Assembly: GCA_038252255.1 (NCBI GenBank)
Contig: JBBSAM010000009.1
Coordinates: 62,001-126,000, forward strand
Direction of reading: 5' to 3'
Source: Chersky-806 sp038252255
Lineage (GTDB): Bacteria; Actinomycetota; Acidimicrobiia; IMCC26256; JAENVU01
Length of the DNA: 64,000 nt
The notes under the pieces were generated by a model that saw only the letters and a list, made by a program, of their open reading frames with translations, made no database searches and had not been told where the DNA came from. Below, piece after piece: positions 1-8,544 of this stretch (the first letter of the stretch is position 1; each line of letters opens with the position of its first letter). A program made the position numbers and the translations under genes.

Positions 1-31
1 GCGGTCCGCAATTGGGGGCAGACTGAGCCCC

Positions 32-775
32 ATGACCACGACTCTCGGCATCGACATCGGCGGGACCGGCATCAAGGGTGCGCCGGTCGACCTCGAGAAA
101 GGAACGCTCGCGGCAGACCGTTTCCGCATCCCGACCCCGCCGGGAGGATCGCCCGGCGACGTGGCGCACGTCGTCGAGCAGGTCGTCGCCCACTTCGACA
201 CGAGCGGGCCCGTGGGGTGCACGTTCCCGGCGGTGATGCGGCACGGGGTCGCGCTGACCGCGTCCAACGTCGACAAGTCCTGGATCGGCACCGACGCGGA
301 AGCGCTCTTCGAAGGCGAGGCCAAGCGGCCGTTCGTCGTCGTCAACGACGCGGATGCGGCGGGCATCGCGGAGGTCGAGCACGGCGCGGGACGTGGCGAG
401 CGGGGGACCATCGTCATGATCACGCTCGGCACGGGCATCGGGAGCGCCTTGTTCGTCAACGGGGTGCTCGTGCCCAACACCGAGTTCGGCCATCTCGAGG
501 TCCGGGGGAAGGCCGCGGAGCAGCGCGCCTCCGAGAAGGTCCGCGAGGACAACGACCTCGGGTGGGGCAAGTGGGCGAAGCGGGTGAACGAGGTGCTCAA
601 CCACATCGAAGCGCTGGTGTGCCCCGACCTGTTCATCATCGGCGGTGGAGTCAGCAAGAAGAGTGAGAAGTTCCTGCCGCATCTCGACACGCGCGCCGAG
701 ATCGTGCCCGCGCAGCTGCTCAACGAAGCCGGTATCGTCGGCGCCGCCATCGCCGCATCGAGGAGTGCCGCATGA
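32..775 (+). CDS. ppgK: Polyphosphate glucokinase
   Basis: Phosphorylates glucose to glucose 6-phosphate in the cytoplasm, using polyphosphate (and usually ATP) as donor; this is a family assignment. The ROK-type fold is visible: a phosphate-binding motif DIGGTGIKG at residues 8-16, a central segment VVVNDADAAG near residue 105 that should hold the catalytic Asp, and LGTGIGSALF near residue 131. The 247 residues are close to the usual 250-270 of actinobacterial PpgK. The ATG follows a short GGGGC/GCCCC palindrome rather than a clear ribosome site. The stop overlaps the next gene's start (ATGA), so the two are probably co-translated. Confidence 0.93.
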   Translation: MTTTLGIDIGGTGIKGAPVDLEKGTLAADRFRIPTPPGGSPGDVAHVVEQVVAHFDTSGPVGCTFPAVMRHGVALTASNVDKSWIGTDAEALFEGEAKRPFVVVNDADAAGIAEVEHGAGRGERGTIVMITLGTGIGSALFVNGVLVPNTEFGHLEVRGKAAEQRASEKVREDNDLGWGKWAKRVNEVLNHIEALVCPDLFIIGGGVSKKSEKFLPHLDTRAEIVPAQLLNEAGIVGAAIAASRSAA

Positions 776-2259
776 GCTCCGCGGAATCGATCGCCGCCAC
801 CGTCACCGGCAAGGTCCGGGGGAAGCTGCGCGACGGCGCGCACCACTTCCGGGGGATCCCGTTCGCGGCGCCTCCGGTCGGGAGGCTCCGGTTCCGCCCG
901 CCGGCACCGGCCGTCGCGTGGGACGACGTCCTCGACGCCACCCATGCCGGTCCGTTGGCACCCCAGCTCGAGTCGCCGCTCGAGAAGATGCTCGGGGCTC
1001 CCCCACCGGCCTGGGACGAGGCCCGGTGCCTGACCCTGAACGTCACGACCCCGGCGCTCGACGACGCCCGCCGGCCGGTGATGTTCTGGATCCACGGTGG
1101 CGCGTTCGTGAACGGCGGGGGTTCGAGCCCGATCTACGACGGCACCCGGTTCACGCAGCACGGTGACGTCGTGGTCGTCACCGTCAACTACCGGCTCGGC
1201 GCCTTCGGCTTCCTTCACCTCGACGAGATCTTCGGCGCGGATTTCGCGGGTTCGGGCAACGCCGGGATCCTCGACCAGGTCGCCGCGCTGGAGTGGGTGC
1301 GCGACAACATCGAGGCGTTCGGAGGGGACCCCGCGAAGGTCACGATCTTCGGTGAGTCGGCCGGCGGGATGAGTGTCGGCACGCTGCTCGGCACCCCCGC
1401 CGCCGAGGGCCTCTACCAGCGCGCCGTCGTGCAGTCGGGTTCGTCGTCGTTCGCATCCCGCGCCGAGCGCGCCACCACAGTCGCACGCGAGGTGCTCGAG
1501 ACCGCGGGGATCACCACCGTCGAGGAGCTCGAGTCCGCCCCGGCCGATCAGATCCTGAAGGCGCAGGGCGCGCTCATGGCCCGCGGCGCGCGGCTGGACC
1601 TGTCGTTCCAGCCGGTGGTCGACGGCAACATCCTTCCGGACGTGCCGCTCCGCACGATCGCATCCGGCGCGACCGGCAACGTCCCGCTGATGGTCGGTAC
1701 GACGCTCGATGAGATGACGCTGTTCATCGCGCTCGATCTGGGTGTCGGCGAGCTCGACGGTGCGGCGCTCAATCGCCAGATGCAGCGGTTCTTCGGCGAC
1801 CGGACCGCCGAGATCGTGGGCCGGTACACGACGAACCGCGGCGATGGTCCACTCGCCGACGTCCTCACCGCGATCTCCACCGACCGCGTGTTCCGGATCC
1901 CCGCGATCCGTCTCGCCGAGGCGCAGGCGGGCCAGGAGCGGGCGACGTACATGTACCTGTTCACCTGGCCGAGCCCGGTGATGGGCGGGAAGCTGAAGAG
2001 CTGCCACGCGCTCGAGCTGCCGTTCATGTGGGACGCCCTCGACCAGCCCGGGCTCTCCCAGCTCACCGGCGACGGGCCCGAGCGCCAGGCGATCGCGGAC
2101 ACGATGCACGCGGCCTGGATCGCGTTCGCCCGCACCGGTGATCCCGGATGGCCCGCCTACGACCTCGACCGCCGCGCGACTCAGCGCTTCGACACCACGA
2201 CCGAGGTGCTCGACGACCCGATGGGCGACGAGCGGGAGCTCTGGACCGGCATCAGCTAG
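772..2259 (+). CDS. Type B carboxylesterase / para-nitrobenzyl esterase family
   Basis: A 495-residue alpha/beta hydrolase of the carboxylesterase type B family, expected to cleave carboxylic esters. The nucleophile elbow GESAGG places the catalytic Ser at about residue 196. The family's second signature, NVTTPALDD, lies near residue 85, the oxyanion-hole HGGAF follows it, and the probable catalytic His is in SCHALELPF at about residue 412. It shares an ATGA overlap with ppgK, though no shared pathway is evident. It ends 14 bp before a convergent SDR gene. Natural substrate unknown. Confidence 0.9.
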   Translation: MSSAESIAATVTGKVRGKLRDGAHHFRGIPFAAPPVGRLRFRPPAPAVAWDDVLDATHAGPLAPQLESPLEKMLGAPPPAWDEARCLTLNVTTPALDDARRPVMFWIHGGAFVNGGGSSPIYDGTRFTQHGDVVVVTVNYRLGAFGFLHLDEIFGADFAGSGNAGILDQVAALEWVRDNIEAFGGDPAKVTIFGESAGGMSVGTLLGTPAAEGLYQRAVVQSGSSSFASRAERATTVAREVLETAGITTVEELESAPADQILKAQGALMARGARLDLSFQPVVDGNILPDVPLRTIASGATGNVPLMVGTTLDEMTLFIALDLGVGELDGAALNRQMQRFFGDRTAEIVGRYTTNRGDGPLADVLTAISTDRVFRIPAIRLAEAQAGQERATYMYLFTWPSPVMGGKLKSCHALELPFMWDALDQPGLSQLTGDGPERQAIADTMHAAWIAFARTGDPGWPAYDLDRRATQRFDTTTEVLDDPMGDERELWTGIS

Positions 2260-2273
2260 GTCCCACCACCGGG

Positions 2274-3017
2274 CTACTGGATGACGGAGCCGCCGTCGAC
2301 GGCCAGCGCGTGGCCGACGACGAAGCTCGCGGCGTCCGAGCAGAGCCAGACGATCGCCGCCGCGATCTCCTCCGGCCGGCCGAGCCGCCGCATCGGAACG
2401 GCGTTGCGCATCATCTTCTCGACCTTCTCGTCCCCGCCCATGAACGCCTCGAGCATCGGCGTGCGCGTGCTGCCCGGGCAGACGCAGTTGACCCGGACCC
2501 TCTGCGCCGCGTACTCGAGCGCACTCGCGCGCGTGAGCCCGACGACCCCGTGCTTGCTGGCGACGTAGGCCGGGAGACCCGCGAACCCGACCAGCCCGGC
2601 ACCTGACGCGACGTTCACGATCGCGCCACCACCCTGCGCCAACATCACCGGGATCTCCGCCCGGAGGCAATAGAAGACACTGTCGAGGTTCAGTGTGATC
2701 GTCCGGTGCCAGTCGTCGACGTCGTAGTCGGCGGTGAACCCACCCTTGCCGGTGGTACCGGCGTTGTTCACCGCGTAGTCCAACGAGCCGAACGCGGCGA
2801 CACACGCGGCGACCATCGCCGCCACCTCGGCCCGGCTCGTGACATCGGTCTCGAGGAAGAGCCCCTCCCCACCCGCGTCACGCACCAGGTCGACGGTCTC
2901 CGCGCCCGTGACGTCGTCCACGTCCGCGACGAGCACCGACGTGCCCTGTTCGGCGAACGCCACCGCGGTCGCTCGCCCGAGTCCCGACCCACCGCCGGTC
3001 ACAAGAGCAGCTGTCAC
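2274..3017 (-). CDS. SDR family oxidoreductase (247 aa)
   Basis: Classical short-chain dehydrogenase/reductase, probably NAD(P)-dependent. It shows the nucleotide motif TGGGSGLGRA at the N terminus, NNAG (in YAVNNAGTTG), a catalytic Ser region VNVASGAGLV and YVASKHG, giving the Tyr-x3-Lys pair. I chose the GTG at 3017 because it begins exactly at the SDR N terminus and overlaps the upstream stop by 4 nt (GTGA). The reading frame stays open far upstream, but that extension is Arg-rich shadow of the neighbouring gene. Two adjacent SDRs suggest consecutive or heteromeric steps; substrate unknown. Confidence 0.9.
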   Translation of the reverse strand: MTAALVTGGGSGLGRATAVAFAEQGTSVLVADVDDVTGAETVDLVRDAGGEGLFLETDVTSRAEVAAMVAACVAAFGSLDYAVNNAGTTGKGGFTADYDVDDWHRTITLNLDSVFYCLRAEIPVMLAQGGGAIVNVASGAGLVGFAGLPAYVASKHGVVGLTRASALEYAAQRVRVNCVCPGSTRTPMLEAFMGGDEKVEKMMRNAVPMRRLGRPEEIAAAIVWLCSDAASFVVGHALAVDGGSVIQ

Positions 3018-3793
3018 CCGAAGAACTCCCCGCCGTTCACGTCGAGGGTCTGACCGGTGATCATCCGGGACATGCCCGAGGCGAAGAACACGATCGCTTC
3101 GGCGATGTCCTCCTGCGGTGGGATCTCGCCGAGCGGGATGTTCTTGGTGATCTCGGCGACAACCTCGTCCGGCGTGATCCCGCGCTCGCTCACCTGCCAG
3201 TCGATGTACACCTGCACGTTCGGACCGAGGATCCATCCCGGCGCCACCGCGTTGACCCGGATCTTGTACGGCGCGAGATCCATCGCCATCGACTTGGTCG
3301 CGGTGAGCAGTGCACCCTTGGACGTGGAGTAGCCGCCGTCGTTCGGCCGGATGTGCCGGGCGCTCATCGACGCGATGTTCACCACGGACCCACCACCACG
3401 AGCTCTCATCGCCGGCACGCACGCCTGGGTCAGCTGCAGCGGCCCCCACAGGTTGACCTCGTAGACCTTGCGCCAGAAGGCCAGGTCGGCGGACTCGAAG
3501 GGTTCGGACTTGTCGCCGCGGAAGGCGCTGTTCACGACGACGTCGATACCCCCGAGCTTGCCCGTGACGGTCTCGGCGATCCGGGCGCAGTCCTCGGGGC
3601 TGGCGACGCTGCCGGGAACCGCCAACGCCTTCCCCCCGAGCTGCGCGATCTCTTCGGCCACCTCGTCGAGCCGGCTCTCGGTCCGGGCGACCAGGGCCAC
3701 CTGCGCGCCTTCGCGGGCCAGGGCGAGCGCCGCCGCCTTGCCCAGGCCGGCTCCGACCCCGGTGACGATGGCGACCTTCTCCACGAGCAGCAT
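3014..3793 (-). CDS. SDR family oxidoreductase (259 aa)
   Basis: Classical SDR with TGVGAGLGKA at the N terminus, NSAF in place of the usual NNAG, and YSTSKGA carrying the Tyr/Lys pair after VNIASMSA (Ser). The C terminus ends in the typical ITGQTLDVNGGEFFG. NNAG to NSAF is a mild deviation that does not remove the catalytic residues. First gene of a two-SDR unit, followed by a GTGA overlap. A purine-rich GAGGGGAG lies just upstream of the ATG as a ribosome site. Confidence 0.9.
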   Translation of the reverse strand: MLLVEKVAIVTGVGAGLGKAAALALAREGAQVALVARTESRLDEVAEEIAQLGGKALAVPGSVASPEDCARIAETVTGKLGGIDVVVNSAFRGDKSEPFESADLAFWRKVYEVNLWGPLQLTQACVPAMRARGGGSVVNIASMSARHIRPNDGGYSTSKGALLTATKSMAMDLAPYKIRVNAVAPGWILGPNVQVYIDWQVSERGITPDEVVAEITKNIPLGEIPPQEDIAEAIVFFASGMSRMITGQTLDVNGGEFFG

Positions 3794-3877
3794 GGACTCC
3801 CCTCACTCCCGGGACCCTCCCGAGATCTGGCAGGGTGTCAGGCGCGCCGAGCAGTGGGCAACCCGATGAGGAGCAGC

Positions 3878-4591
3878 ATGATCAAGCGCATCGCGTTCGT
3901 GTGCCGCAACCAGAGCCTGTCGACGGACGAATTCCACGCCCGTTGGCGCGGCCCGCATGCGGACCTCTTCGCGCAGAACCCCGCGGTGCAGGATCACGTC
4001 CTCCGGTACGAGCAGAACCACCGGAAGTCGCGTGACTACGACCGGACGGACACCCCGTACGACGGCGCGGTCATCCAGTGGTTCGAGAACATGGACGCGG
4101 TCCAGGAGATGCGGTCGGACACCCGATGGGCCGAGGTGCAGGCGGACGTCGCCGCGTTGCTCGACGTCGACCAGACGCTCGAGATCTTCACCGCCGAGGA
4201 GCAGGTGGTGATCGCCGGTCCCGACGTGCGCCCCGACCCGCTCACCAAGCTCATCTGCGGCGTGCGCCGGAAGCCGGGCATGACCCGCGAGGACTTCCAC
4301 CGGTACTGGTGGGAGGTTCATGGCCCGTTGAATCGCGACACGCCCGCGGTGCGCCAGTACTTCATCCGCTACGAGCAGAACCACCGGCTCCCGTCGGACT
4401 ACGAGCGCACCGACGTGGATCTCGAGGGCGTCACCTGCGAGTGGTTCGAGTCCACGCGCGCGTTCTTCGGCATGGCGACCGACCCGGCCAGCCGCGAGGT
4501 GATCGCCGAGGACGAGCAGAAGTTCCTCGACTTCGACAACCTCACCTGGATCCTCTGCGACGCCGAAGAGGTCATCTTCGACCGCCGCTGA
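3878..4591 (+). CDS. EthD-like tandem-domain protein
   Basis: 237 residues made of two related dimeric alpha/beta-barrel (EthD/ferredoxin-like) halves. The repeat is plain: HARWRGPHADL...YEQNHR in the first half and HRYWWEVHGPLNR...YEQNHR in the second. Family members such as EthD are small proteins linked to degradation pathways; a fused pair could act as a pseudo-dimer. Start 3878 is preferred over the in-frame ATG at 3866 because AGGAG precedes it, although only 4 nt away. The frame stays open upstream to 3353 but that part is antisense to an SDR. Enzymatic role unknown. Confidence 0.85.
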   Translation: MIKRIAFVCRNQSLSTDEFHARWRGPHADLFAQNPAVQDHVLRYEQNHRKSRDYDRTDTPYDGAVIQWFENMDAVQEMRSDTRWAEVQADVAALLDVDQTLEIFTAEEQVVIAGPDVRPDPLTKLICGVRRKPGMTREDFHRYWWEVHGPLNRDTPAVRQYFIRYEQNHRLPSDYERTDVDLEGVTCEWFESTRAFFGMATDPASREVIAEDEQKFLDFDNLTWILCDAEEVIFDRR

Positions 4592-4592
4592 C

Positions 4593-4646
4593 CCCTTTCG
4601 GTGTCGTTCGGACACGTCCCAGCGTGTCGAAACGACACCGAAAGGG
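4593..4646. terminator. 24-bp stem hairpin between convergent genes, probable bidirectional terminator
   Basis: Arms 4593-4616 and 4623-4646 pair almost perfectly over 24 bp with a 6-nt loop (TCCCAG). It begins 2 nt after the stop of the EthD-like gene and ends 24 nt before the end of the convergent oxidoreductase, the position expected of a shared terminator. No T-tract follows. Its outline, tttNgtgtc arms around a CCCAG-like centre, resembles the elements at 22434 and 54048. Confidence 0.75.
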
Positions 4647-4669
4647 CGCCCGAGCGGGTGGGTGGAGGG

Positions 4670-5707
4670 TTAGAGGACGAGCTCGGCCATCGTGCGGAGC
4701 GTGTTGGCGTCGCCGTAGAGGAGCAGGGTGGTGACACAGGACTGCCGCCACTGCTCCAGGTCGTCGCGGATCTTCTCCTTGGGCCCGATGAGAGCGGTCT
4801 CCTCGATGAGCGACATCGGGACGAGGGCCGCGGCCTCTTCCTTCTTGCCCTGCAGGTACAGATCCTGGATCTCGCGTGCTTCGGACTCGTACCCCATGCG
4901 CCCGAACACGTTGGCGTGGAAGTTCACCTCACGCGCGCCCATCCCACCGATGTAGAGCGCGAGCACCGGGCGCAGGAAGCCGGCTGCTTCCTCTACGTCG
5001 TCGTGAATGATGACGGGGACCGTCGCCGCAACTTCGAAGTCGTCGGCCGTCCGCCGCGCGCCGGGCCGCCCGAAGCCCTCGGCCAGCGCATCGCGGTAGA
5101 AGCCGTCTACCCGCGGTGAGAAGTAGATCGCCAGCCAGCCGTCTGCGATCTCGGCGCTCAGCGCGACGTTCTTCGGTCCTTCCGCGGCCAGATAGATCGG
5201 CAGGTCCTCGCGCAGTGGGTGCGTGATCGACTTCACCGGCTTCCCGAGGCCGGCGCCCCCCGGGTACGGCAGGGTGTAGTGCTCGCCTGCGAACTCGACC
5301 GGCTCCTTGCGCGCGAGCACCTGACGGATGATCTCGACGTACTCGCGCGTCCGCCCGAGCGGCTTCGGGTATGGCTGCCCGTACCAGCCCTCGACGACCT
5401 GCGGGCCGGACGCGCCGAGCCCGAGGATGAACCGGCCGTCGGTGAGATGGTCGAGCGTGATCGCGGCCATGGCCATCGCGGTCGGAGTCCGGGCCGCGAT
5501 CTGGCAGATCGACGTGCCGAGCTTGATGCGCGTCGTCTGCGACCCGTACCAGGCCAACGGGGTCAGCGCGTCGGAGCCGTACGCCTCTGCGGTCCAGGCC
5601 GAGTCGAAGCCCAGCCGTTCCGCCTCCGCCAGGAGCTCCGGCGCGCCGACCGGCGGTGCCGCGCCCCAGTACCCGATCATGAACCCGAGCTTCAGCTGCT
5701 TCGACAT
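4670..5707 (-). CDS. LLM class F420-dependent oxidoreductase (345 aa)
   Basis: Bacterial luciferase-like (TIM-barrel) oxidoreductase of the type that uses coenzyme F420 in actinobacteria. Recognisable segments are LGFMIGYWG at the N terminus, ERLGFDSAWTAEAYGSDA, RIKLGTSICQIAARTP and the DGRFILGLGASGPQVVEGWYG block that is typical of the mycobacterial F420 subfamily. A TAGGAT hexamer ends 7 nt before the ATG, so the transcript may be leaderless. Substrate cannot be read from sequence. Confidence 0.88.
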   Translation of the reverse strand: MSKQLKLGFMIGYWGAAPPVGAPELLAEAERLGFDSAWTAEAYGSDALTPLAWYGSQTTRIKLGTSICQIAARTPTAMAMAAITLDHLTDGRFILGLGASGPQVVEGWYGQPYPKPLGRTREYVEIIRQVLARKEPVEFAGEHYTLPYPGGAGLGKPVKSITHPLREDLPIYLAAEGPKNVALSAEIADGWLAIYFSPRVDGFYRDALAEGFGRPGARRTADDFEVAATVPVIIHDDVEEAAGFLRPVLALYIGGMGAREVNFHANVFGRMGYESEAREIQDLYLQGKKEEAAALVPMSLIEETALIGPKEKIRDDLEQWRQSCVTTLLLYGDANTLRTMAELVL

Positions 5708-5788
5708 GGCGGGGATCCTAGGAGCGGCGGTGGGAGCGGGGACAACGTGCGAGCACCGGAGCGACCCCGAGAGCGGTGGGATCGTGGT

Positions 5789-6505
5789 TCAGCGGGTCTC
5801 GACCCGGACCGAGGCGCGGACGTCGTCACCGACCACGAACCACAACCACAGTGCCTCGCGGGCGTCGACCGCGAGCTCGGGGAGGTCGCCGGGATCGATC
5901 CCGGCTCGGAACTCGATCTCGCACGCGCCGATCCGGCGCCCGTCGAGCCACTCGGCCAGCTCGTCTTCGACCGCGGCCCAGTAGACCGCGTTGTTCACGT
6001 GCCGGAACACGTCGAAGTCGGTGATCCGCACCGGCCACGGCCGGCGCTTCGCGTCCGGCGGCGGCACGGGGTGCGTGAGCCGGGCACTGACCTTGTGAGC
6101 GCGCGCTTCCTCGCCGTAGATCTCGAAGAAGTTCGGTGGCAGCGCCACGGGCTTCCCGGTCGCGAGGTCCACGTACACCCAGACCGCGCGGGCCACGACG
6201 CACACTCCGCCCGCGACCTCACGCGTATCCGCCAAGGACGTCGACCGCTCGGCCCAGCGACCGCCGACGCCCGAGCACCAGGTCGTCAGCTCCAGGTCTT
6301 CGTAGATCGCCGGCAGCCGGCGCACGTCGAGCTCCATGCGGCGCAGGATCCAGCCGCGGTCGTCGACCACCCCGTCTGCGTCCTCGGCGTCATTCGTCGC
6401 CAGGTCCTGGAGGAACCGGGCCAGGGAGTCCAGGCGCAGCCGGCCCGACATCGAAGCGTCGCCGAGGAACACCCGCCGGCCGGTCGTGAACCGCCTCGCG
6501 CTCAC
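5789..6505 (-). CDS. Acyl-ACP thioesterase family protein
   Basis: 238 residues arranged as two hotdog domains like FatA/FatB thioesterases, which release fatty acids from acyl carrier protein. The second-domain motif DFDVFRHVNNAVYW holds the Asn/His pair used by this family, and WVYVDLATGKPVALP closes the first domain. Start is GTG at 6505, overlapping the TGA of the upstream gene (GTGA, 4 nt), which implies coupling. It may also act on acyl-CoA. Confidence 0.82.
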   Translation of the reverse strand: MSARRFTTGRRVFLGDASMSGRLRLDSLARFLQDLATNDAEDADGVVDDRGWILRRMELDVRRLPAIYEDLELTTWCSGVGGRWAERSTSLADTREVAGGVCVVARAVWVYVDLATGKPVALPPNFFEIYGEEARAHKVSARLTHPVPPPDAKRRPWPVRITDFDVFRHVNNAVYWAAVEDELAEWLDGRRIGACEIEFRAGIDPGDLPELAVDAREALWLWFVVGDDVRASVRVETR

Positions 6506-7065
6506 GCAGCCGCCCGGGCGAGCGCGGTGACGAGCGCCTCGGTGTGCTCGGCGTCGCCGTTCGGGCCGAGACCACGCACCCTGGGTGGGAGCTCGAGCTG
6601 CACCCCGCCACCCCGCGTCCGGTTGACCGGGTTCTCGGGGTGCATGCCGCGCAGCCCGGACGGGATGGCGTCCAGGTCGTCGACGATCTCGTAGCCGTCG
6701 AGGTGCGCCCGCAGGAACACCGCGAGCCTCGCCGCGAACGCGCGGTCCTCGCCGCCGAGCAGGAGGCGGGTCCAGAACCCGTCCCGGCCGTACCCGTGCA
6801 CCGACACCACGAGGTCCACGTGGTCGAGGAACGTGGCGAGCGCGGCTGACTCGTCGGGGATCACGAGATGCGACGGCAGGTGCCAGCGAAAGTCTTCGGG
6901 CTGCTCGACCGCGTAGAGGGAGGCGCCCGACCGGGTCGCGGCTTCGATCGCGATCTCGGCGGTGCCCCGCTCGAGCGATCCACCGTGGATGGCCATGAAG
7001 CCGAACGGTGACCGGAGCTCGACTCGCTCGGTGACGCCCGGATGGGCCAGCAGGTCTGCGAACAC
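6502..7065 (-). CDS. Poly-gamma-glutamate hydrolase family protein
   Basis: 187 residues resembling the poly-gamma-glutamate hydrolase family, Zn-dependent enzymes with a carboxypeptidase-like fold that are best known from phages. Candidate metal-binding elements are AIHGGSLERGTAEIA near the N terminus, LVVSVHGYGR in the middle and the late acidic LELPPRVRG. Start GTG 7065 is chosen because it lies 10 nt after the preceding stop; the frame continues upstream only as antisense. No signal peptide is seen, so it would act inside the cell. It sits between a FAD amine oxidase and a thioesterase. Confidence 0.72.
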   Translation of the reverse strand: MFADLLAHPGVTERVELRSPFGFMAIHGGSLERGTAEIAIEAATRSGASLYAVEQPEDFRWHLPSHLVIPDESAALATFLDHVDLVVSVHGYGRDGFWTRLLLGGEDRAFAARLAVFLRAHLDGYEIVDDLDAIPSGLRGMHPENPVNRTRGGGVQLELPPRVRGLGPNGDAEHTEALVTALARAAA

Positions 7066-7075
7066 TGTGGCGAGG

Positions 7076-8218
7076 CTAGGCGCCAGGGTCGGTCGTCTCG
7101 AACCGGCCGGGGGTGAACGGGGCGATGTCCGTCGCCGGAGCTCGCCCGACCACGAGATCGGCGACGAGACGCGCGCTGTACGGGCCGAGGAGGAGCCCGT
7201 TCGCACCGTGACCGGTGCAGACGAACGCGTTGGCCCAGCCTGGGAGCGCACCGAGGACGGGTGCGTCGTCGCGGCTGACCGGGCGCAGCCCGGCGCGGAT
7301 CTCGAGGAAGGTCGCATCGACGAAGCCGGGCACCAGCCGCAGCATCTCGGCGAACAGCTGGTTCATGCCACCGGCCGTCACACGCGCGTCGAACCCGGCA
7401 TCGGCTTCGACGGTCGCACCGACCACCACCCGACCATTCGGCCAGGGCACGACGTAGAAGCTCAGGATCGGTTGCAGGATCGGCCACGCCGACGTGTCGA
7501 TGCCTTCGACACGCAGGTGCACGATCTGGCCGCGGACCGGCACGACGGGAATTGTGGTGTCCAGCCGCGCCGCGAGCGCGGGCGTCCACGCGCCGCCGGC
7601 GATCGCGACCGCGTCGCAGGAGATGGTCTCTCCGAGAACGCCGACGCCGGTCACCCGCTCGCCCGCCGACCCGAGCTCGTCGACCGCACCGTGCACCACC
7701 GTGAGGCCACTCGCGATCGCGGCGTCGAGCAGCGCCGCGGTCATCGAACGCCCGTCGACCCGGGCTGCCCGCCGGTTCCGCCAGGCCGCACGGATCTCCG
7801 CCAGGGGCGGGAACATCTGCCGCGCCTCGTCCGACGAGAGCTCTTCGACCAGGTCCGGGAATCGAGATCGGGCGAGCGCGATGTTCTCCGCGAAGAGCTG
7901 CTCCTCCCACTCGCGGAACGCGATCCGGAGCGCTCCCGTCACGGCGTACCCCGTGTCGCGCGCACCGCCGTCCTCCAGCACCGGTACGAGCGACCGGTAG
8001 TGGTCGCCCGCCGCGACCGCGAGCTCGAACCACGCCGGGTCTTCGATGCTCATCGTCTCCGGCGAGAGGATGCCCGCGCCCGCGTCCGTGGCCCGCCCCG
8101 GATCGTGGCGGTCCACGAGCACCGTGCGCGCACCGGACTGCGTGAGCTCGTAGGCCAGTGCGGTCCCGACGAGACCGCCGCCCACGACTGCGACGTCGAA
8201 TCCCCTTGCGGTGCTCAC
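7076..8218 (-). CDS. FAD-dependent glycine/D-amino-acid oxidase family (ThiO-like)
   Basis: 380-residue DAO-family flavoenzyme. The ADP-binding motif VAVVGGGLVGTALAYEL is at residues 9-25, LVDRHDPG supplies the ribose-binding acidic residue, and the C-terminal GHGANGLLLGPYSA is the second FAD contact. The family oxidises glycine, sarcosine or D-amino acids; ThiO makes the thiazole precursor, but no thi genes are near, so I do not assign thiO. GTG start at 8218. Followed 10 nt later by the hydrolase homologue, so likely one transcript. Confidence 0.85.
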   Translation of the reverse strand: MSTARGFDVAVVGGGLVGTALAYELTQSGARTVLVDRHDPGRATDAGAGILSPETMSIEDPAWFELAVAAGDHYRSLVPVLEDGGARDTGYAVTGALRIAFREWEEQLFAENIALARSRFPDLVEELSSDEARQMFPPLAEIRAAWRNRRAARVDGRSMTAALLDAAIASGLTVVHGAVDELGSAGERVTGVGVLGETISCDAVAIAGGAWTPALAARLDTTIPVVPVRGQIVHLRVEGIDTSAWPILQPILSFYVVPWPNGRVVVGATVEADAGFDARVTAGGMNQLFAEMLRLVPGFVDATFLEIRAGLRPVSRDDAPVLGALPGWANAFVCTGHGANGLLLGPYSARLVADLVVGRAPATDIAPFTPGRFETTDPGA

Positions 8219-8234
8219 GGCCGAAACGGGCCGG

Positions 8235-8525
8235 TCAGGCGCGGCGCTGTTGCCGTTGCCGGCGCGACTGCGCGCTGCCTGCGTACGTGCTGAGGTCCAC
8301 GACGAAGCCGAGGATCACGAGGAACCAACCGAAGCCGGTCACGCCCCGCACGGGCGCGTACATCCAGGTCCACGCGAGCGTGGTCCACGGCAACAGGAAG
8401 AACCCGAGCAGGCCGATCCAGAACGAGGTGAACGCCACGCTCATCCGGTTCGTGAACACCCACGTCAGGAAGATCGCGAGGCGTGGAGAGGCGAGGGCGA
8501 ACAGGGCAACGATGCAACCGCACAT
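8235..8525 (-). CDS. Small membrane protein, unknown function
   Basis: 96 residues with about three hydrophobic segments (residues 5-25, 35-55 and 65-80) and a short basic, Gln/Arg-rich tail. No domain recognised. Aromatic runs such as LPWTTLAWTWMYAP and GFGWFLVILGF are typical of small integral membrane proteins. A TAGTGT hexamer ends 9 nt before the ATG, consistent with its own near-leaderless promoter. It ends 17 nt before the downstream FAD oxidase, so co-transcription is likely. Confidence 0.7.
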   Translation of the reverse strand: MCGCIVALFALASPRLAIFLTWVFTNRMSVAFTSFWIGLLGFFLLPWTTLAWTWMYAPVRGVTGFGWFLVILGFVVDLSTYAGSAQSRRQRQQRRA

Positions 8526-8544
8526 ACGCGCCGGACACTATCCC

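Noticed and set aside
3353..3877. N-terminal extension of the EthD-like gene
   Set aside because: The extension is antisense to an SDR gene and has its mirrored composition; ATG 3878 with AGGAG gives the normal domain start.
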